A DNA stretch of 64,000 bases from Mycolicibacterium monacense (GCF_010731575.1 NZ_AP022617.1:2232001-2296000), one strand, 5' to 3'; counted from the first letter of the stretch, positions 26,813 to 36,358 are shown. Numbers and translations: made by a program. The notes: generated by a model from the sequence alone, not told the origin.

Positions 26813-27025
26813 TCACTTCTTGTCGAGCGCACCTGGCTTGTGCACGGCGTCGTTTCCGCTCTTGTCGCTGACCACCCGGTATTGCGGTTCGTCCTTGGAC
26901 GCCTTGACCTTCCGGCCCGCCGCCTCGGTCTCGGAGGTGATCTTCTCGACGACCTCGCCCTCGGCGGTGCTGCCGTGGCTCTGCCAGGTGACCTTGTCGC
27001 CCTTCTTGAATTCCTGATCGCTCAT
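26813..27025 (-). CDS. DUF2945 (TUDOR-like) small protein
   Basis: A 70-residue basic protein with the DUF2945 pattern FKKGDKVTWQSHGSTAEGEVVEKI and DEPQYRVVSDKSG, a small beta-barrel (Tudor-like) domain. It is soluble and lacks a signal peptide. Its function is unknown. It probably forms a single-gene unit. Confidence 0.85.
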   Translation of the reverse strand: MSDQEFKKGDKVTWQSHGSTAEGEVVEKITSETEAAGRKVKASKDEPQYRVVSDKSGNDAVHKPGALDKK

Positions 27026-27099
27026 GACCGGCGGGTACCCACGGGGTCCGCGGTCACCCGGGCCGGGAGCGCGACGTCATATATCCGTCGGAACCCCAC

Positions 27100-27429
27100 T
27101 CAGCGCGGGGCGTACATGATGAGCCCCACCCCGACCAGGCAGACCAGCGCACCGGTGAGGTCCCAGCGGTCGGGCCGGAACCCGTCGACCACCACACCCC
27201 ACAGCAGCGACCCCGCGACGAACACCCCGCCGTACGCGGCCAGGATGCGGCCGAAGTGGGCGTCGGGCTGAAACGCGGCCACGAATCCGTAGGCGCCGAG
27301 CGCGATGACCCCGGCCCCCGCCCAGATCCAGCCGCGGTGTTCACGCACCCCCTGCCACACCAGCCAGGCGCCGCCGATCTCGAGCAGGGCGGCGAGGACG
27401 AACAGGGCGGCGGACTTCAGCACGAGCAC
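27100..27429 (-). CDS. YnfA family (UPF0060) membrane protein
   Basis: A 109-residue protein with four membrane helices and the UPF0060/YnfA motifs [44 protein letters not shown] and [27 protein letters not shown]. It is related to small-multidrug-resistance-type transporters; a role in efflux is suggested for relatives only. GTG at 27429 or GTG at 27423 is the likely start, since the family begins right at the first helix (VLKSAALF). Confidence 0.85.
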   Translation of the reverse strand: MLVLKSAALFVLAALLEIGGAWLVWQGVREHRGWIWAGAGVIALGAYGFVAAFQPDAHFGRILAAYGGVFVAGSLLWGVVVDGFRPDRWDLTGALVCLVGVGLIMYAPR

Positions 27430-27505
27430 GCCCGTCAGCGTGCCGCGAGCGTGCGCAAACTGCCGGATGTTCGCGGCGTGTCGCGAAGCGGACACGCACT
27501 CGGTG

Positions 27506-29509
27506 TCAGGAGCGGGCGATGTTGCGGTTCCACTCCACCCAGCCGATGCCGGTGCGGCCGTCGCCGGTGGTCACCGCCGCCCAGGCCCGCGGGAAGTGAC
27601 TGACACGGCCGTCGGCGGCGGTGAGCATCACCGGCGCGAAACCGCGGATGTCGACGTCGACGGTGAGGTCGCCGGGTTGCACCGTCAGCGATGTGGTGAC
27701 CGGCAGGCCGGTGTCGGCGAACGTCGCCGCGGCGGTCATCTGCGTGGTCTCGGTCAGGGCGGCGTCCGGCGGCTGCACGTAACCAATGCTCATCGGCCCG
27801 ATCTCGGGGATCCGCAGATCGACCCCGTGCAGATGGGTGCCGTCGTCGAGGTGCAGCGCGTTCCACACCCAGTCCATGGCCCACCAGTCGCGCACCCCCC
27901 ACGAGTGGTCCCGCTGTCCGGGCACCGCGTCGAAGCGGTATTCGCGGCCGTCGGCGGTCACCGTGCCCGAGACCGTGCAGGCGATCTCGTAGCGGGTCGT
28001 GATGCGGTACCGATAGGGCGTGCCGACGGTCGTCCACGTCAGATCCATGGTCAGGTCGACGGGACGGCCCGCTTCACCTCGGAGCAGTGCGGCGGGGTCG
28101 TCGTGCGCTTCGCCACGACCGCGGACGGTGACCCGGTAGGTGCGCAGGGGTTCCACCGGTTCGAGACCGAGATGCGCAGTGTCGGTGGTGGTTTCGGTGT
28201 AGTCGGCCGGCAGAGGGGCGTCGAAGTCCACAATGCCGATGGTCGGCATGCCGGGTCCGCACACGAGTGCGTTGATCCAGGCGGCGTTGCGGTTCGGGTA
28301 GAGCCCGAGCCGGACCCAGCCGCCGACATCCTGTGCGCCGTCGGCGAAGTCGAAGTACCAGCTCTCGTTCCACAACTCCTCGTCGCCGGGCTGATGTGAG
28401 CCCTCGTCGGCGGCGGCGGGCTGCAGCGGTTCGTCGTCGCCCGGTTCGGGCAGCGCGGCGAGGGCGTCGGTGTCGAGGACGTGTTCGCAGTGGCGGCGCA
28501 GCATGGTCATGAACATCTCGTCGCCGCGTTCGGTGCGCGCGACGAGCATCGAGGAGACGATCGCCATCATCACGCCGAAGAAGCTCTGGCGCCGGACCCC
28601 GTCGCGCACGGTGTCGAGGTCCACCAGCGCCTGCGCGCCGAGCGCCTCGTGGTAGGCGCGCAGCAGCGCGTCGTAGTGTGCGCGCCGATCCTCCACCGGC
28701 AGTGCGCATCCCAGGAAATAGGCGACGTCGGTGAACGCCGGACCCCAGGTGACGGTCTGCCAGTCGACGACGGTCAACGGTCGGTCGGCGCCGGCCTGGC
28801 CGAACAGCATGTTGTCGAGTCGGTAGTCGCCGTGGATGAGGCCGTGCGGTCGGTCCGCGGCGGACTCGGCGTCGAGGTAGGCGTCGAACACCGCGACCAG
28901 CCGCTCGCAGACCGCGCGGTGCTCCGGCGCGATCGCATCCCCGTAGCGGTCGGCGAAGCCGGCCCACAGCTGGCCGAGCAGCACCTGGTTCATCGGCGAC
29001 TCGCGGTTGAGCCAGTCGGCGTCGGCGAGGGTGGCGTTGCCCAGCAGCGGACCGTGCACCCGGCCGAGTTCGGCCAGCGCGAGCGTCGCCTGCTCGACCG
29101 TCGCGCCGCGGATCTCGTCGCCGACGACGGCGGGCGCCGCATCGCCCAGCAGCAGGTCGAACGCACCGGTCTCGGCGTTGTAGGCGGCGTGATAGCAGGG
29201 CGCGACCGGACCGGGCAGTCCAGGTGCGATGTCGGTGTAGAACCGCACCTCGCGTTCGTAGAGTCCGAGCGCCAATCCCGTCTGGCGGCTGTTGACGTCG
29301 GTTGCGGCGACCTTGAGGACCACCGATTCCGGCCCGGCGGTCGCGGCGTCGGCATAGGTGAGCGAAACGCGGTAGCACTCACTCATCTGGCCGGTGCCGA
29401 TGCGGTCGAAGCCGAATTGGGTGACGGTTCCCGCGCCCAGCACGGTGGTCAGCCAGTCGGCGGTGAGGTCCGCGGGACGTTCGATGACGAGGTCTGCAGT
29501 GTGAGCCAC
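27506..29509 (-). CDS. APH/CHK-like phosphotransferase fused to a DUF7064-like C-terminal domain
   Basis: A 667-residue fusion. Residues 1 to about 360 form a phosphotransferase of the aminoglycoside/ecdysteroid-kinase group, with the catalytic loop [12 protein letters not shown] and the metal-binding DWQT. After an acidic linker, residues from about 385 form a beta-rich domain with [14 protein letters not shown] and GQRDHSWG segments, typical of DUF7064/AttH-like (lipocalin-type) domains. The N-terminal domain is closely similar to the stand-alone kinase-like protein at 55771-56850. The substrate is unknown, perhaps a sterol or lipid alcohol. It is divergent or unlinked to its neighbours. 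Confidence 0.8.
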   Translation of the reverse strand: MAHTADLVIERPADLTADWLTTVLGAGTVTQFGFDRIGTGQMSECYRVSLTYADAATAGPESVVLKVAATDVNSRQTGLALGLYEREVRFYTDIAPGLPGPVAPCYHAAYNAETGAFDLLLGDAAPAVVGDEIRGATVEQATLALAELGRVHGPLLGNATLADADWLNRESPMNQVLLGQLWAGFADRYGDAIAPEHRAVCERLVAVFDAYLDAESAADRPHGLIHGDYRLDNMLFGQAGADRPLTVVDWQTVTWGPAFTDVAYFLGCALPVEDRRAHYDALLRAYHEALGAQALVDLDTVRDGVRRQSFFGVMMAIVSSMLVARTERGDEMFMTMLRRHCEHVLDTDALAALPEPGDDEPLQPAAADEGSHQPGDEELWNESWYFDFADGAQDVGGWVRLGLYPNRNAAWINALVCGPGMPTIGIVDFDAPLPADYTETTTDTAHLGLEPVEPLRTYRVTVRGRGEAHDDPAALLRGEAGRPVDLTMDLTWTTVGTPYRYRITTRYEIACTVSGTVTADGREYRFDAVPGQRDHSWGVRDWWAMDWVWNALHLDDGTHLHGVDLRIPEIGPMSIGYVQPPDAALTETTQMTAAATFADTGLPVTTSLTVQPGDLTVDVDIRGFAPVMLTAADGRVSHFPRAWAAVTTGDGRTGIGWVEWNRNIARS

Positions 29510-29570
29510 GCGATGAACCTAGCAGTGGGCTGCATCACACTGTTGACGGGTGTCAATCAGTGGCGACGGG

Positions 29571-31079
29571 TCAGCGTGCCGACAGCGTGAAACCCTCCCA
29601 GGCCTGCCTCCGGTGGGCGTCCGGGTCGTGTTCGATGCGTGGTTTGCGGTCGAATACGCGCACCACACGCTGGTCGGCGCTGTAGGGCGCCCACGCGTCG
29701 CCGGGGGTTCCGGTGCGGCTGAACGCCCGCCACCGGCGCTGCACGTCCGCGCTCACCTTGATGGCCGAACGCCGGTCGGCGGCCGCGGTCAGCAGCGCTC
29801 CAAACCTCGTGCGGTAGGTGTCGAACACGGCGAGCAGTTCGGTCGCGTGCGTGGCGCCCAGACCCGTCCACTTCAGCGTGCGCGGGGCGTAGTCGTAGCG
29901 GTACACGTAGGTCGGGGCGTGGCGCGAATGGGCCTCGGAGATCTGCCAGGTGGCGGTGCCGAACGCGAAGTCTCCCCCCAACTGCATGCACGCCGACGAG
30001 CTGGGATAGCCCGGGTAGGCGGCGGTGATCCGGTCGCGGCGCTCGGCGTCGGAGTCGGCCAGCAGCGTCTCGATCATCGGCTCCGACATCGGCAAAAGGG
30101 GCAGGAACCGGCTGAACAGCCGTCCCTCCTCGAGGTTGTTGCCCACGATCAGCGGCACCCGGTGCGCGCTGCCCTCGGCCATCGCGGCGACGGGCTCGAC
30201 GGGCAGGTAGTCGGTGCCGTAGGACGGCCCGACCGGGAAGGCGCCCGGCATATGGGTCATACCGCGACGGATCAGGTGCTCGAGCGCGTCACCGAGTTCG
30301 GCGGGACGGGCCGCCATCAGCGCGGCGGCGCCGTCCTGGGGGCGGGCGCCGAGAAACTCGACGAAGTGTTCGGCGAACACCGCGGCGGCTTCGTGGGATC
30401 GCACCATACCGCTGGCCGGGCTTTGCGAGATCGCTTGGTGGAAAAGGCCTTTCGCCTGCGGCACCGCGAGCAGCGTGGCGACGGCGTGGGCACCGGCGCT
30501 CTCCCCGAAGATCGTGACGTTGTCCGGGTCGCCGCCGAACACGGCGATGTTGTCGCGCACCCACCGCAGCGCCATCACCAGATCGCGGAGGAACAGGTTG
30601 CTGTCGATCGGATTCTCGGGGGTGGACAGCGACGAGAAGTCCATACAGCCGAGCGGGCCCAGGCGGTAGTTGACCGACACGTAGACGCATCCACGGCGGG
30701 CCATCGCCGCGCCGTCGTAGATCGGGGTGGCCGAACTGCCGAACGCGTATCCCCCGCCGTGGATGAAGAACATCACCGGCAGCGGACCGTCCGCAGGCTT
30801 CTCCGGGGCGACCACGTTGAGCGTCAGGCAGTCCTCGCTCATCTGCTGGCGTTTGCCCACGCCGAGGAGGGTGTACTTCGGGTCCTGGGGGGCGCAGTTG
30901 CCCACGCTGTGGCAGTAGCGGACCCCACGCCAGGGCTCGGCGGGCAGTGGAGCGCGGAACCGGCGGCGCCCCACCGGTGGCTGGGCGTACGGGATGGCTC
31001 GCCACCGGTGGACCCGGTCGCGGGTGAACCCCTCGATCGTTCCGGTGCTGATGGTTGCGCGGACGGTACGCTCGTGCAT
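29571..31079 (-). CDS. lipT: Type-B carboxylesterase, LipT orthologue
   Basis: A 502-residue carboxylesterase. It has the oxyanion HGGGYAFG, the nucleophile elbow GESAGAH, a C-terminal TGLGATHATEL region with the catalytic His, and the EDCLTLNV signature of type-B esterases. Position next to an LppI-like gene matches lipT (Rv2045c) of M. tuberculosis. It hydrolyses short-chain esters; no secretion signal is seen, so it is cytoplasmic or membrane-peripheral. The ATG at 31079 is chosen because family homology begins at MHERTVRATI; longer in-frame extensions run into the divergent gene. Confidence 0.88.
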   Translation of the reverse strand: MHERTVRATISTGTIEGFTRDRVHRWRAIPYAQPPVGRRRFRAPLPAEPWRGVRYCHSVGNCAPQDPKYTLLGVGKRQQMSEDCLTLNVVAPEKPADGPLPVMFFIHGGGYAFGSSATPIYDGAAMARRGCVYVSVNYRLGPLGCMDFSSLSTPENPIDSNLFLRDLVMALRWVRDNIAVFGGDPDNVTIFGESAGAHAVATLLAVPQAKGLFHQAISQSPASGMVRSHEAAAVFAEHFVEFLGARPQDGAAALMAARPAELGDALEHLIRRGMTHMPGAFPVGPSYGTDYLPVEPVAAMAEGSAHRVPLIVGNNLEEGRLFSRFLPLLPMSEPMIETLLADSDAERRDRITAAYPGYPSSSACMQLGGDFAFGTATWQISEAHSRHAPTYVYRYDYAPRTLKWTGLGATHATELLAVFDTYRTRFGALLTAAADRRSAIKVSADVQRRWRAFSRTGTPGDAWAPYSADQRVVRVFDRKPRIEHDPDAHRRQAWEGFTLSAR

Positions 31080-31142
31080 CTTCTGACGGTAGCGAATGGT
31101 GGCGCGCGGCCGCGCCTGACCGGGGTGTGCGTGTCGGCCCGC

Positions 31143-31148
31143 TAGCCT
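31143..31148 (+). promoter_or_regulatory. -10 box TAGCCT for a leaderless lppI transcript
   Basis: TAGCCT followed by exactly 7 bases and the ATG at 31156 (TANNNT-N7-RTG), with no Shine-Dalgarno. A leaderless transcript is likely. No good -35 is visible. Confidence 0.5.
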
Positions 31149-31155
31149 GGCGACC

Positions 31156-31836
31156 ATGCGGATTGCTGTGATGCTCGCGGCGTCTGTGCTGGTCGCGGGT
31201 TGTTCCCAGGCGGTCGACGGGCAGGCGCGGCAGACGGTACCGACCCTGTCGGCGCCCTCCGGCACAACGCGCACCTCACCGTCGTCGACGGCGAAACCCC
31301 CGCCGACCAGCGCCCCGGCGGCCCGCGCGCCGATCGGCGAGGTGATCCGGTGGATCGAGGCCGCGCCTCCCGCCGCCCCCGAGGATTTCCACACGGTGAG
31401 CCGCGAAGGGGCCGGCACCGACCTCGGTGACGGCGTTGCGTTCACCACCCCGACCGGCACGTCGAAGTGCATGACCGACCGCCGCGCGGAGGGCGCGCTG
31501 ACCTGTCTGGTCGACCTGCGGGAACCGCCGCCGCGCCCGGCCGACGTGTACGGCGAATGGAAGGGCGGCTGGGTGGACTTCCCGGGCGGGACGCTCGACG
31601 TCGGTTCGGCACACGCCGACCCCGGCCCGTTCTCCGACGGGTTCGGTGTCGAACTGCCCTACGGGCAGGCGTTGAACTTCGGCGACTACCGGTGCCGCAC
31701 CGATCCGTCGGGCCTCTTCTGCGTGAACTACGCCCACCAGTCGGCGGCGCGGTTCAGCGACGCGGGTATCGAACCGTTCGGCTGTCTGGAGCAGGTGTCG
31801 CCGCCGCCGGAGATCGGCGCCCGCTTCAGCTGCTGA
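31156..31836 (+). CDS. lppI: LppI-like lipoprotein
   Basis: A 226-residue exported lipoprotein. The signal peptide ends in VAGC (Cys16) and is followed by a Ser/Thr/Pro-rich tether. The globular part has four cysteines (KCMTDR, TCLVDL, RCRTDPSGLFCVNY, GCLEQV, SC at the end) likely forming disulfides. Position beside lipT matches lppI (Rv2046). The function is unknown. Confidence 0.82.
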   Translation: MRIAVMLAASVLVAGCSQAVDGQARQTVPTLSAPSGTTRTSPSSTAKPPPTSAPAARAPIGEVIRWIEAAPPAAPEDFHTVSREGAGTDLGDGVAFTTPTGTSKCMTDRRAEGALTCLVDLREPPPRPADVYGEWKGGWVDFPGGTLDVGSAHADPGPFSDGFGVELPYGQALNFGDYRCRTDPSGLFCVNYAHQSAARFSDAGIEPFGCLEQVSPPPEIGARFSC

Positions 31837-31839
31837 CTG

Positions 31840-32415
31840 TCACTGAGCCGGCCGCGCACGTTCCCGGGCGCGCTGCGGATAGGCGTGCGTCATCCCGACC
31901 GCTCCGACGATGACGACGACGGGGATGACGTAGTTGGTCCAGTCACGGGTGTGCGGGATCTGCGCCGAGAGCAGTCCGAGGAGCGCGATCAACGCGAACA
32001 CCAGCGCCCACATCAGCGTCAACACCTGATTGGTGCGCCGGAACGCCGGCTCCTCCCAATCCTGAAGCGGCACCGACTCTCTGGCGTACTGCTCGGTGAA
32101 CGGCACGAACCCCAACGACACCAGCGACATCACCGCCAGCACCCCGCTGGACAGGGTGGTGGCGTAGGTGTCCATCCAGTCCCGGTCCGCGGCGCCGACC
32201 CCCATCGCCACCATCGTGACGCCGAAGAAGAACACGATCGTGACGACGTCGAGCAGGCGCGGACCCCCTCGGCCCATGGCGATTCCGAGGATGACGGCGG
32301 ACAGGACCGCGCACAGGGCGCCGAATTTCCACGTGCTCGGACCGTCGGCGACCACCCAGTAGATGATCCACGGCGCGAACCCGACGAACGGGCTGCGGTC
32401 GAACCACTCATCCAT
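31840..32415 (-). CDS. Hypothetical multi-pass membrane protein
   Basis: About 191 residues with six predicted membrane helices (IIYWVVA; LCAVLSAVILGIAM; LDVVTIVFFFGVTMVAMGVG; GVLAVMSLVSLGFVPF; VLTLMWALVFALIALLGLLS; YVIPVVVIVGAVGMTHAYP). No family is recognised with certainty. The ATG at 32415 (MDEWFDRSPF) is preceded by GGGA; longer in-frame starts would add a polar tail without support. It is convergent with lppI. Confidence 0.65.
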   Translation of the reverse strand: MDEWFDRSPFVGFAPWIIYWVVADGPSTWKFGALCAVLSAVILGIAMGRGGPRLLDVVTIVFFFGVTMVAMGVGAADRDWMDTYATTLSSGVLAVMSLVSLGFVPFTEQYARESVPLQDWEEPAFRRTNQVLTLMWALVFALIALLGLLSAQIPHTRDWTNYVIPVVVIVGAVGMTHAYPQRARERARPAQ

Positions 32416-32592
32416 GATTCCCGCAGAGTACGCGGGTGACGGTCGGACCACTTCCGTCTGCTCCGGACGCGACGGCATACCCGCGGCGCACCAGAACGTC
32501 CGTCTGCAGGTGCAGGGAGCCGGCGAGGGCGCCGATTGCCCTGCAGGCCAGCGCCTCTCACCGTCTGTTCGGATCCGTCCGACTCGGATCCG

Positions 32593-33312
32593 TCACGACG
32601 GTGGGATCCGGAAGTTCCCGTCGACGATCACCGCCTCGACGGGCTGACCGTTGATGGTCGCTCCCCACTTGCCGTCGGGTCGCTGCTCGAGTTGGCCGGC
32701 CTGCCGCAGCAGCCGTCGGTTGCGCACCTCGGCGCGGAACTGCGCATCCTTGAGTTGCTGTTGCTTTTCGAAGATGTTCAGGTCGTCGTCTTGGCCGAAG
32801 TCGCCGCCGAGGCCGCCGAACTGGACGCCGACCGCGGAACCGTTGGGCCGCAGCACCCAGGACTCGCGCACGCCGCCGAGTGCCGCGGTGTACATACCGG
32901 CCGGTGCGGGCACCTCCGCGGCGGTGAACGTGTAGGTGACACCGTCCATCGTCAGGTCGCCCTCGACGTCACCGCCCTCGAAGGAGGCATCGAGTGTGTC
33001 GCGGAACTTCGACGTGAGATCGATCGTGCCGTCGGTCTGGTCGCCGAAGAACCAGGCCTCGTCGTCGGTGCCGTTGCAGGCGTATGCCGCGACCCGGTCG
33101 CCGTCGACGGCGATCCCGATCGTCATGGGGCGGCCGTCCTTCTCCATGTCGGCGATGTACTTGGCCGACGGAGGGAAGGCCTGCGCGGAGGTGGGCGCCG
33201 GGGCCGATGTCGTCGTCTCGGTGGAGGACTCGCCGCCGGAGCACGCGGACAGCGTGCCGAGAGCGAAGATCGCGCTGACACCGAGAAGCAATGTGCGGGT
33301 GTGCTGTGTCAT
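32593..33312 (-). CDS. Hypothetical lipoprotein
   Basis: A 239-residue lipoprotein: signal peptide ending in TLSAC (Cys24), Ser/Thr-rich linker, then a beta-rich domain and a charged, Gln-rich helical region (FEKQQQLKDAQFRAEVRNRRLLRQAGQLEQ). No family name is certain. Three direct repeats with an 11-bp period lie 35-63 bases upstream of its ATG, next to the winged-helix/hydrolase regulator gene, so it may be that regulator's target. The ATG has only a weak Shine-Dalgarno. Confidence 0.7.
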   Translation of the reverse strand: MTQHTRTLLLGVSAIFALGTLSACSGGESSTETTTSAPAPTSAQAFPPSAKYIADMEKDGRPMTIGIAVDGDRVAAYACNGTDDEAWFFGDQTDGTIDLTSKFRDTLDASFEGGDVEGDLTMDGVTYTFTAAEVPAPAGMYTAALGGVRESWVLRPNGSAVGVQFGGLGGDFGQDDDLNIFEKQQQLKDAQFRAEVRNRRLLRQAGQLEQRPDGKWGATINGQPVEAVIVDGNFRIPPS

Positions 33313-33346
33313 GTCACCAGCATGGAGCGCCGGTCGGGCCGGTACA

Positions 33347-33375
33347 TGGAGAATCTGTGGAGATTGCGTGGAGAT
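33347..33375. promoter_or_regulatory. Three direct repeats with 11-bp period (OmpR-type site)
   Basis: TGGAGAA (33347), TGGAGAT (33358) and TGGAGAT (33369) are each 11 bases apart, read on the minus strand as ATCTCCA-N4-ATCTCCA-N4-TTCTCCA. OmpR/PhoB-type winged-helix proteins bind 7-bp half-sites with 4-bp gaps in exactly this way. The adjacent gene (33375-34616) encodes such a DNA-binding domain, and the repeats lie in front of the lipoprotein gene. Confidence 0.55.
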
Positions 33376-34616
33376 CAGCCGGCCAGGAAGGCGCCCACCT
33401 CGGTGCAGAACACCCGCCATGCCGGTTCGGTGCCCGTCAGCAGGTGGTTGTTGCTGTTCAGCGTCACCAACCGCGCGGCAGGGATCAACGCCGCCAGCTC
33501 CTCGCCGAAGCGTTGCGGCACCCGGTGATCGTCGCGCGAGTGCAGGACCAGCGTCGGGCAGCGCACGTACTGGGCCTCCTCGCAGACGTCGATGCGGCCG
33601 AATTCGGTGAGGAACCGCACCGCGTTGTCCGGGGATGTGGTCCGGCGCTGCAGCTGATCGAACGCGGACCAGTCTGCGCGGGTCCCGTCGGGCAGGAACT
33701 GCGCGGCGAACACCTGCCGGAACGCAGGATCGTCACGACCCCAACCGACCCGGGCGAGGTCGAGATCCAGTGAGGCCGCCCGCTTCTCCTCCTCGTTGGC
33801 GGCGCGCACCGCGCGGCCTTTCGCATAGGCGCCGCAGAGCACCAGCCGGCTGACCCGGTCCGGGTGGCGGGCGGCGTAGGCCACCGCCACCGCCCCGCCC
33901 TGGGACACTCCCATGAGCGGGAAGCGCTCGAGCCCGAGCGCTTCGACGACGGATTCCAGATCGGCCACCCAGGCGTCGAAGGTGAAATCGCCGACCTCCC
34001 AGTCGGAAAGCCCGCAGCCGCGTTCGTCGTACCGGATGAGGGTGTGGCCACGCGACAGGTCGCGCACCCAGTGCCGCCACACCGGGCTCTCAATGTCGTA
34101 GCCGAGGTGGGTCATCCAGTTGGCGGCCCGGACCAGCGGTGGCCCTTCGCCGGAGACCGCGTACGCCAACCGGACCCCGTCGGCGGCGCGGCAGAACGCG
34201 ATGTGCTGACGCGGCGCCGGCACCTCGGGCGCCGGAGCCTGCGCGGGTTCGTCCGCCGCGATAGTCGCGACGAATTGATAGCCGCGGCCGCGCACCGTGC
34301 GGATGTAGCGCTGCGACTCGCCGTCGTCGCCGAGCGCCCGACGGGCGGCCTTGATCCGGCTGGTCAGCGCGGCCTCTCCGACGAACCGCCCACCCCACAC
34401 GGTGTCGAACAACTCTTCTTTGCTGACGAACCGGTCGTGGTTGGCGACGAGGTGGGTCAATACGTCGAACACCTGCGGCTCGACCTTGACGACGTTGTGG
34501 CCGCAACGCAATTCGTACCGCGCGGTGTCGAGGACGAACTCGCCGAACCGCCAGACGCCGCGGTGTCCCGTGCCACCGGTGGTGGCCGGAACGGACTCGG
34601 GCGGTGACGGGGCCAA
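33375..34616 (-). CDS. OmpR-type winged-helix domain fused to alpha/beta hydrolase
   Basis: A 413-residue fusion. Residues 20-118 are an OmpR/PhoB C-terminal-type winged helix (FGEFVLDTARYEL; EPQVFDVLTHLVANHDRFVSKEELFDTVWGG; RRALGDDGESQRYIRTVRGRGYQF). Residues from about 135 form an alpha/beta hydrolase with nucleophile GVSQGG (Ser238), a DERGCGLSD motif and SRDDHRVP near the acid position. It acts as a one-component regulator in which the hydrolase fold may sense or modify a ligand. The start is TTG (34616) with AGGTAGG upstream; no ATG or GTG is available before the winged helix. Confidence 0.82.
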   Translation of the reverse strand: MAPSPPESVPATTGGTGHRGVWRFGEFVLDTARYELRCGHNVVKVEPQVFDVLTHLVANHDRFVSKEELFDTVWGGRFVGEAALTSRIKAARRALGDDGESQRYIRTVRGRGYQFVATIAADEPAQAPAPEVPAPRQHIAFCRAADGVRLAYAVSGEGPPLVRAANWMTHLGYDIESPVWRHWVRDLSRGHTLIRYDERGCGLSDWEVGDFTFDAWVADLESVVEALGLERFPLMGVSQGGAVAVAYAARHPDRVSRLVLCGAYAKGRAVRAANEEEKRAASLDLDLARVGWGRDDPAFRQVFAAQFLPDGTRADWSAFDQLQRRTTSPDNAVRFLTEFGRIDVCEEAQYVRCPTLVLHSRDDHRVPQRFGEELAALIPAARLVTLNSNNHLLTGTEPAWRVFCTEVGAFLAG

Positions 34617-34692
34617 CAGCTACCTACCTCGGCGTCGGATCGCCTCATGGTACGGCGTTCCGGCCCCGACCACAGCGCGTCGAGCGGTGCCG

Positions 34693-36324
34693 TCACCGCG
34701 TCGTGAGCAGGTTCTTCCCGGTGACGGCCGCCATGGCCAGCGTGCGGTATCCGTAGTCGTCGAACAGCACGGTGACACGGTCGGTGTCGCCCCCGATCAC
34801 CACGCCGTCCCCCCACTCCCGGTGGGAAACGGCGGTGTCCACCGGGATGGCGGGCTGTCCACCGGCGTCCGCGTCGGTGGCACCCTCACCATCGCGGCAG
34901 CGGTCGCAGTTGCCGCACGGTCCGGGCAGCGGCTGGCCGAAGTAGGTGAGCAGGAACTGCCGACGGCAGTGCCGCGATTCGGCGTAGCCGCGCATCATCT
35001 CGACGCGGCTGCGGTCCACGCGTTCCCTCGCCTCGACCACCTCGATCGCGGCCTCCACCGCAACGCGAGGCGGGATCCCGTTGGAGTAGAACCCTTTTCG
35101 TGTCGAACGGATTGCATCGGCCGATTCCAGGAGGTTGATCGCGTTGGTCAGCCGGCGTCCCTGCGCGTCGAGGCGTTCGCGCAGCGCCTTGGTCCGCGTG
35201 GGTTTGTCGGTGTCGAGCGCCCGGTAGACGGCCTCGATGAGGTCGGCGTCGGGACGGTGGGTGGTGAAGAATCGGGCCAGCCCCAGATCCTCGGCCCGGT
35301 AGAACAGCAGCACGCGCGCGTCGCCGCCGTCGCGTCCGGCCCTGCCGATCTGCTGGTAGTACGAGTCCAGCGAATCGGGCACCGACGCGTGGACGACGAA
35401 CCGCACGTTGGGTTTGTCGATCCCCATCCCGAACGCCGAGGTGGCCACCACCACGTCGACGGCGTCCTCACGGAAACTCTCGTGGACGCGTTCGCGTTCG
35501 GCGGCGGCCAGTCCGGCGTGGTACACCGCCGCGCGGACGCCCCGCTCACCCAGCGCATCGGCGTAGCGCTCGGCGTCCTTGCGGGTGGCGGTGTAGACCA
35601 GCCCCGGTACCTCGAGCCCGGCGACGGTGTCCACCACCGCGGCGCGCTTGTCGGCGTCACGCACGAACTGCTCCACCTCGAGCGTCAGGTTGGGCCGGTC
35701 GAAGTTGCCGACGACCATCAGCGGGTCCCGCAGCCCCAACCGTTCCACGATCTCGCGGCGCACCACCACCGACGCCGTCGCGGTGAGCGCCACCACCGGC
35801 GCCCCGTTGCCGAACTGGGCGAACGCGTCGGCCAACCGCAGATAATCCGGCCGGAAGTCATGCCCCCACGCCGACACGCAGTGCGCTTCGTCGACGACGA
35901 TCAGCGACACCGCCGCCTCGGCGAGCCTGCCGACGACAGCATCGTTGGCCAACTGCTCCGGCGAGACGAAGATGTACTCAGCCTCGTGGCTGTGCACCGC
36001 AGCCCAGTTGTCGTCGGTCTGGGACGCGCGCTGCCGGGAGTTGATCGCGACGGCCTCGGGGGCACGGGTGTCGGCCAGGCCGGCGATCTGATCCTCCTGC
36101 AGGGCGATCAACGGCGAGACGACCACGGTGGCGCCGTCGAGCAGCACCGCGGGAACCTGGTAGATCGCGGACTTACCCGAACCGGTCGGCAGCACCGCCA
36201 CCACGTCGCGGCCGGCAAGGACGGCCACCATCGCCTCGAGTTGTTCGGGGTGCAGTTCGTCCCAGCCGAACACCCGCCGGGCCGTGCGGCACAGTTCCGC
36301 CGCCCGCTCACCTACTGCAACCAC
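34693..36324 (-). CDS. recQ: RecQ-family ATP-dependent DNA helicase
   Basis: A 543-residue superfamily-2 helicase. Motif I LPTGSGKS, motif II DEAHCVSAWGHDFRPDY with the RecQ aromatic loop, motif V/VI ATSAFGMGIDKPNVRFVVH and QQIGRAGRDG. A zinc-binding subdomain has CRRQFLLTYFG and CGNCDRC. There is no HRDC domain at the C-terminus; a short beta-like tail (HREWGDGVVIGGDTDRVTVLFDDYGYRTLAM) replaces it. It unwinds DNA with 3'-5' polarity in repair. It lies between the regulator gene and a zinc-finger gene. Confidence 0.88.
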   Translation of the reverse strand: MVAVGERAAELCRTARRVFGWDELHPEQLEAMVAVLAGRDVVAVLPTGSGKSAIYQVPAVLLDGATVVVSPLIALQEDQIAGLADTRAPEAVAINSRQRASQTDDNWAAVHSHEAEYIFVSPEQLANDAVVGRLAEAAVSLIVVDEAHCVSAWGHDFRPDYLRLADAFAQFGNGAPVVALTATASVVVRREIVERLGLRDPLMVVGNFDRPNLTLEVEQFVRDADKRAAVVDTVAGLEVPGLVYTATRKDAERYADALGERGVRAAVYHAGLAAAERERVHESFREDAVDVVVATSAFGMGIDKPNVRFVVHASVPDSLDSYYQQIGRAGRDGGDARVLLFYRAEDLGLARFFTTHRPDADLIEAVYRALDTDKPTRTKALRERLDAQGRRLTNAINLLESADAIRSTRKGFYSNGIPPRVAVEAAIEVVEARERVDRSRVEMMRGYAESRHCRRQFLLTYFGQPLPGPCGNCDRCRDGEGATDADAGGQPAIPVDTAVSHREWGDGVVIGGDTDRVTVLFDDYGYRTLAMAAVTGKNLLTTR

Positions 36325-36358
36325 CGCGTCCAGTTACCCGGGGCGCGACCGGAAAAAC

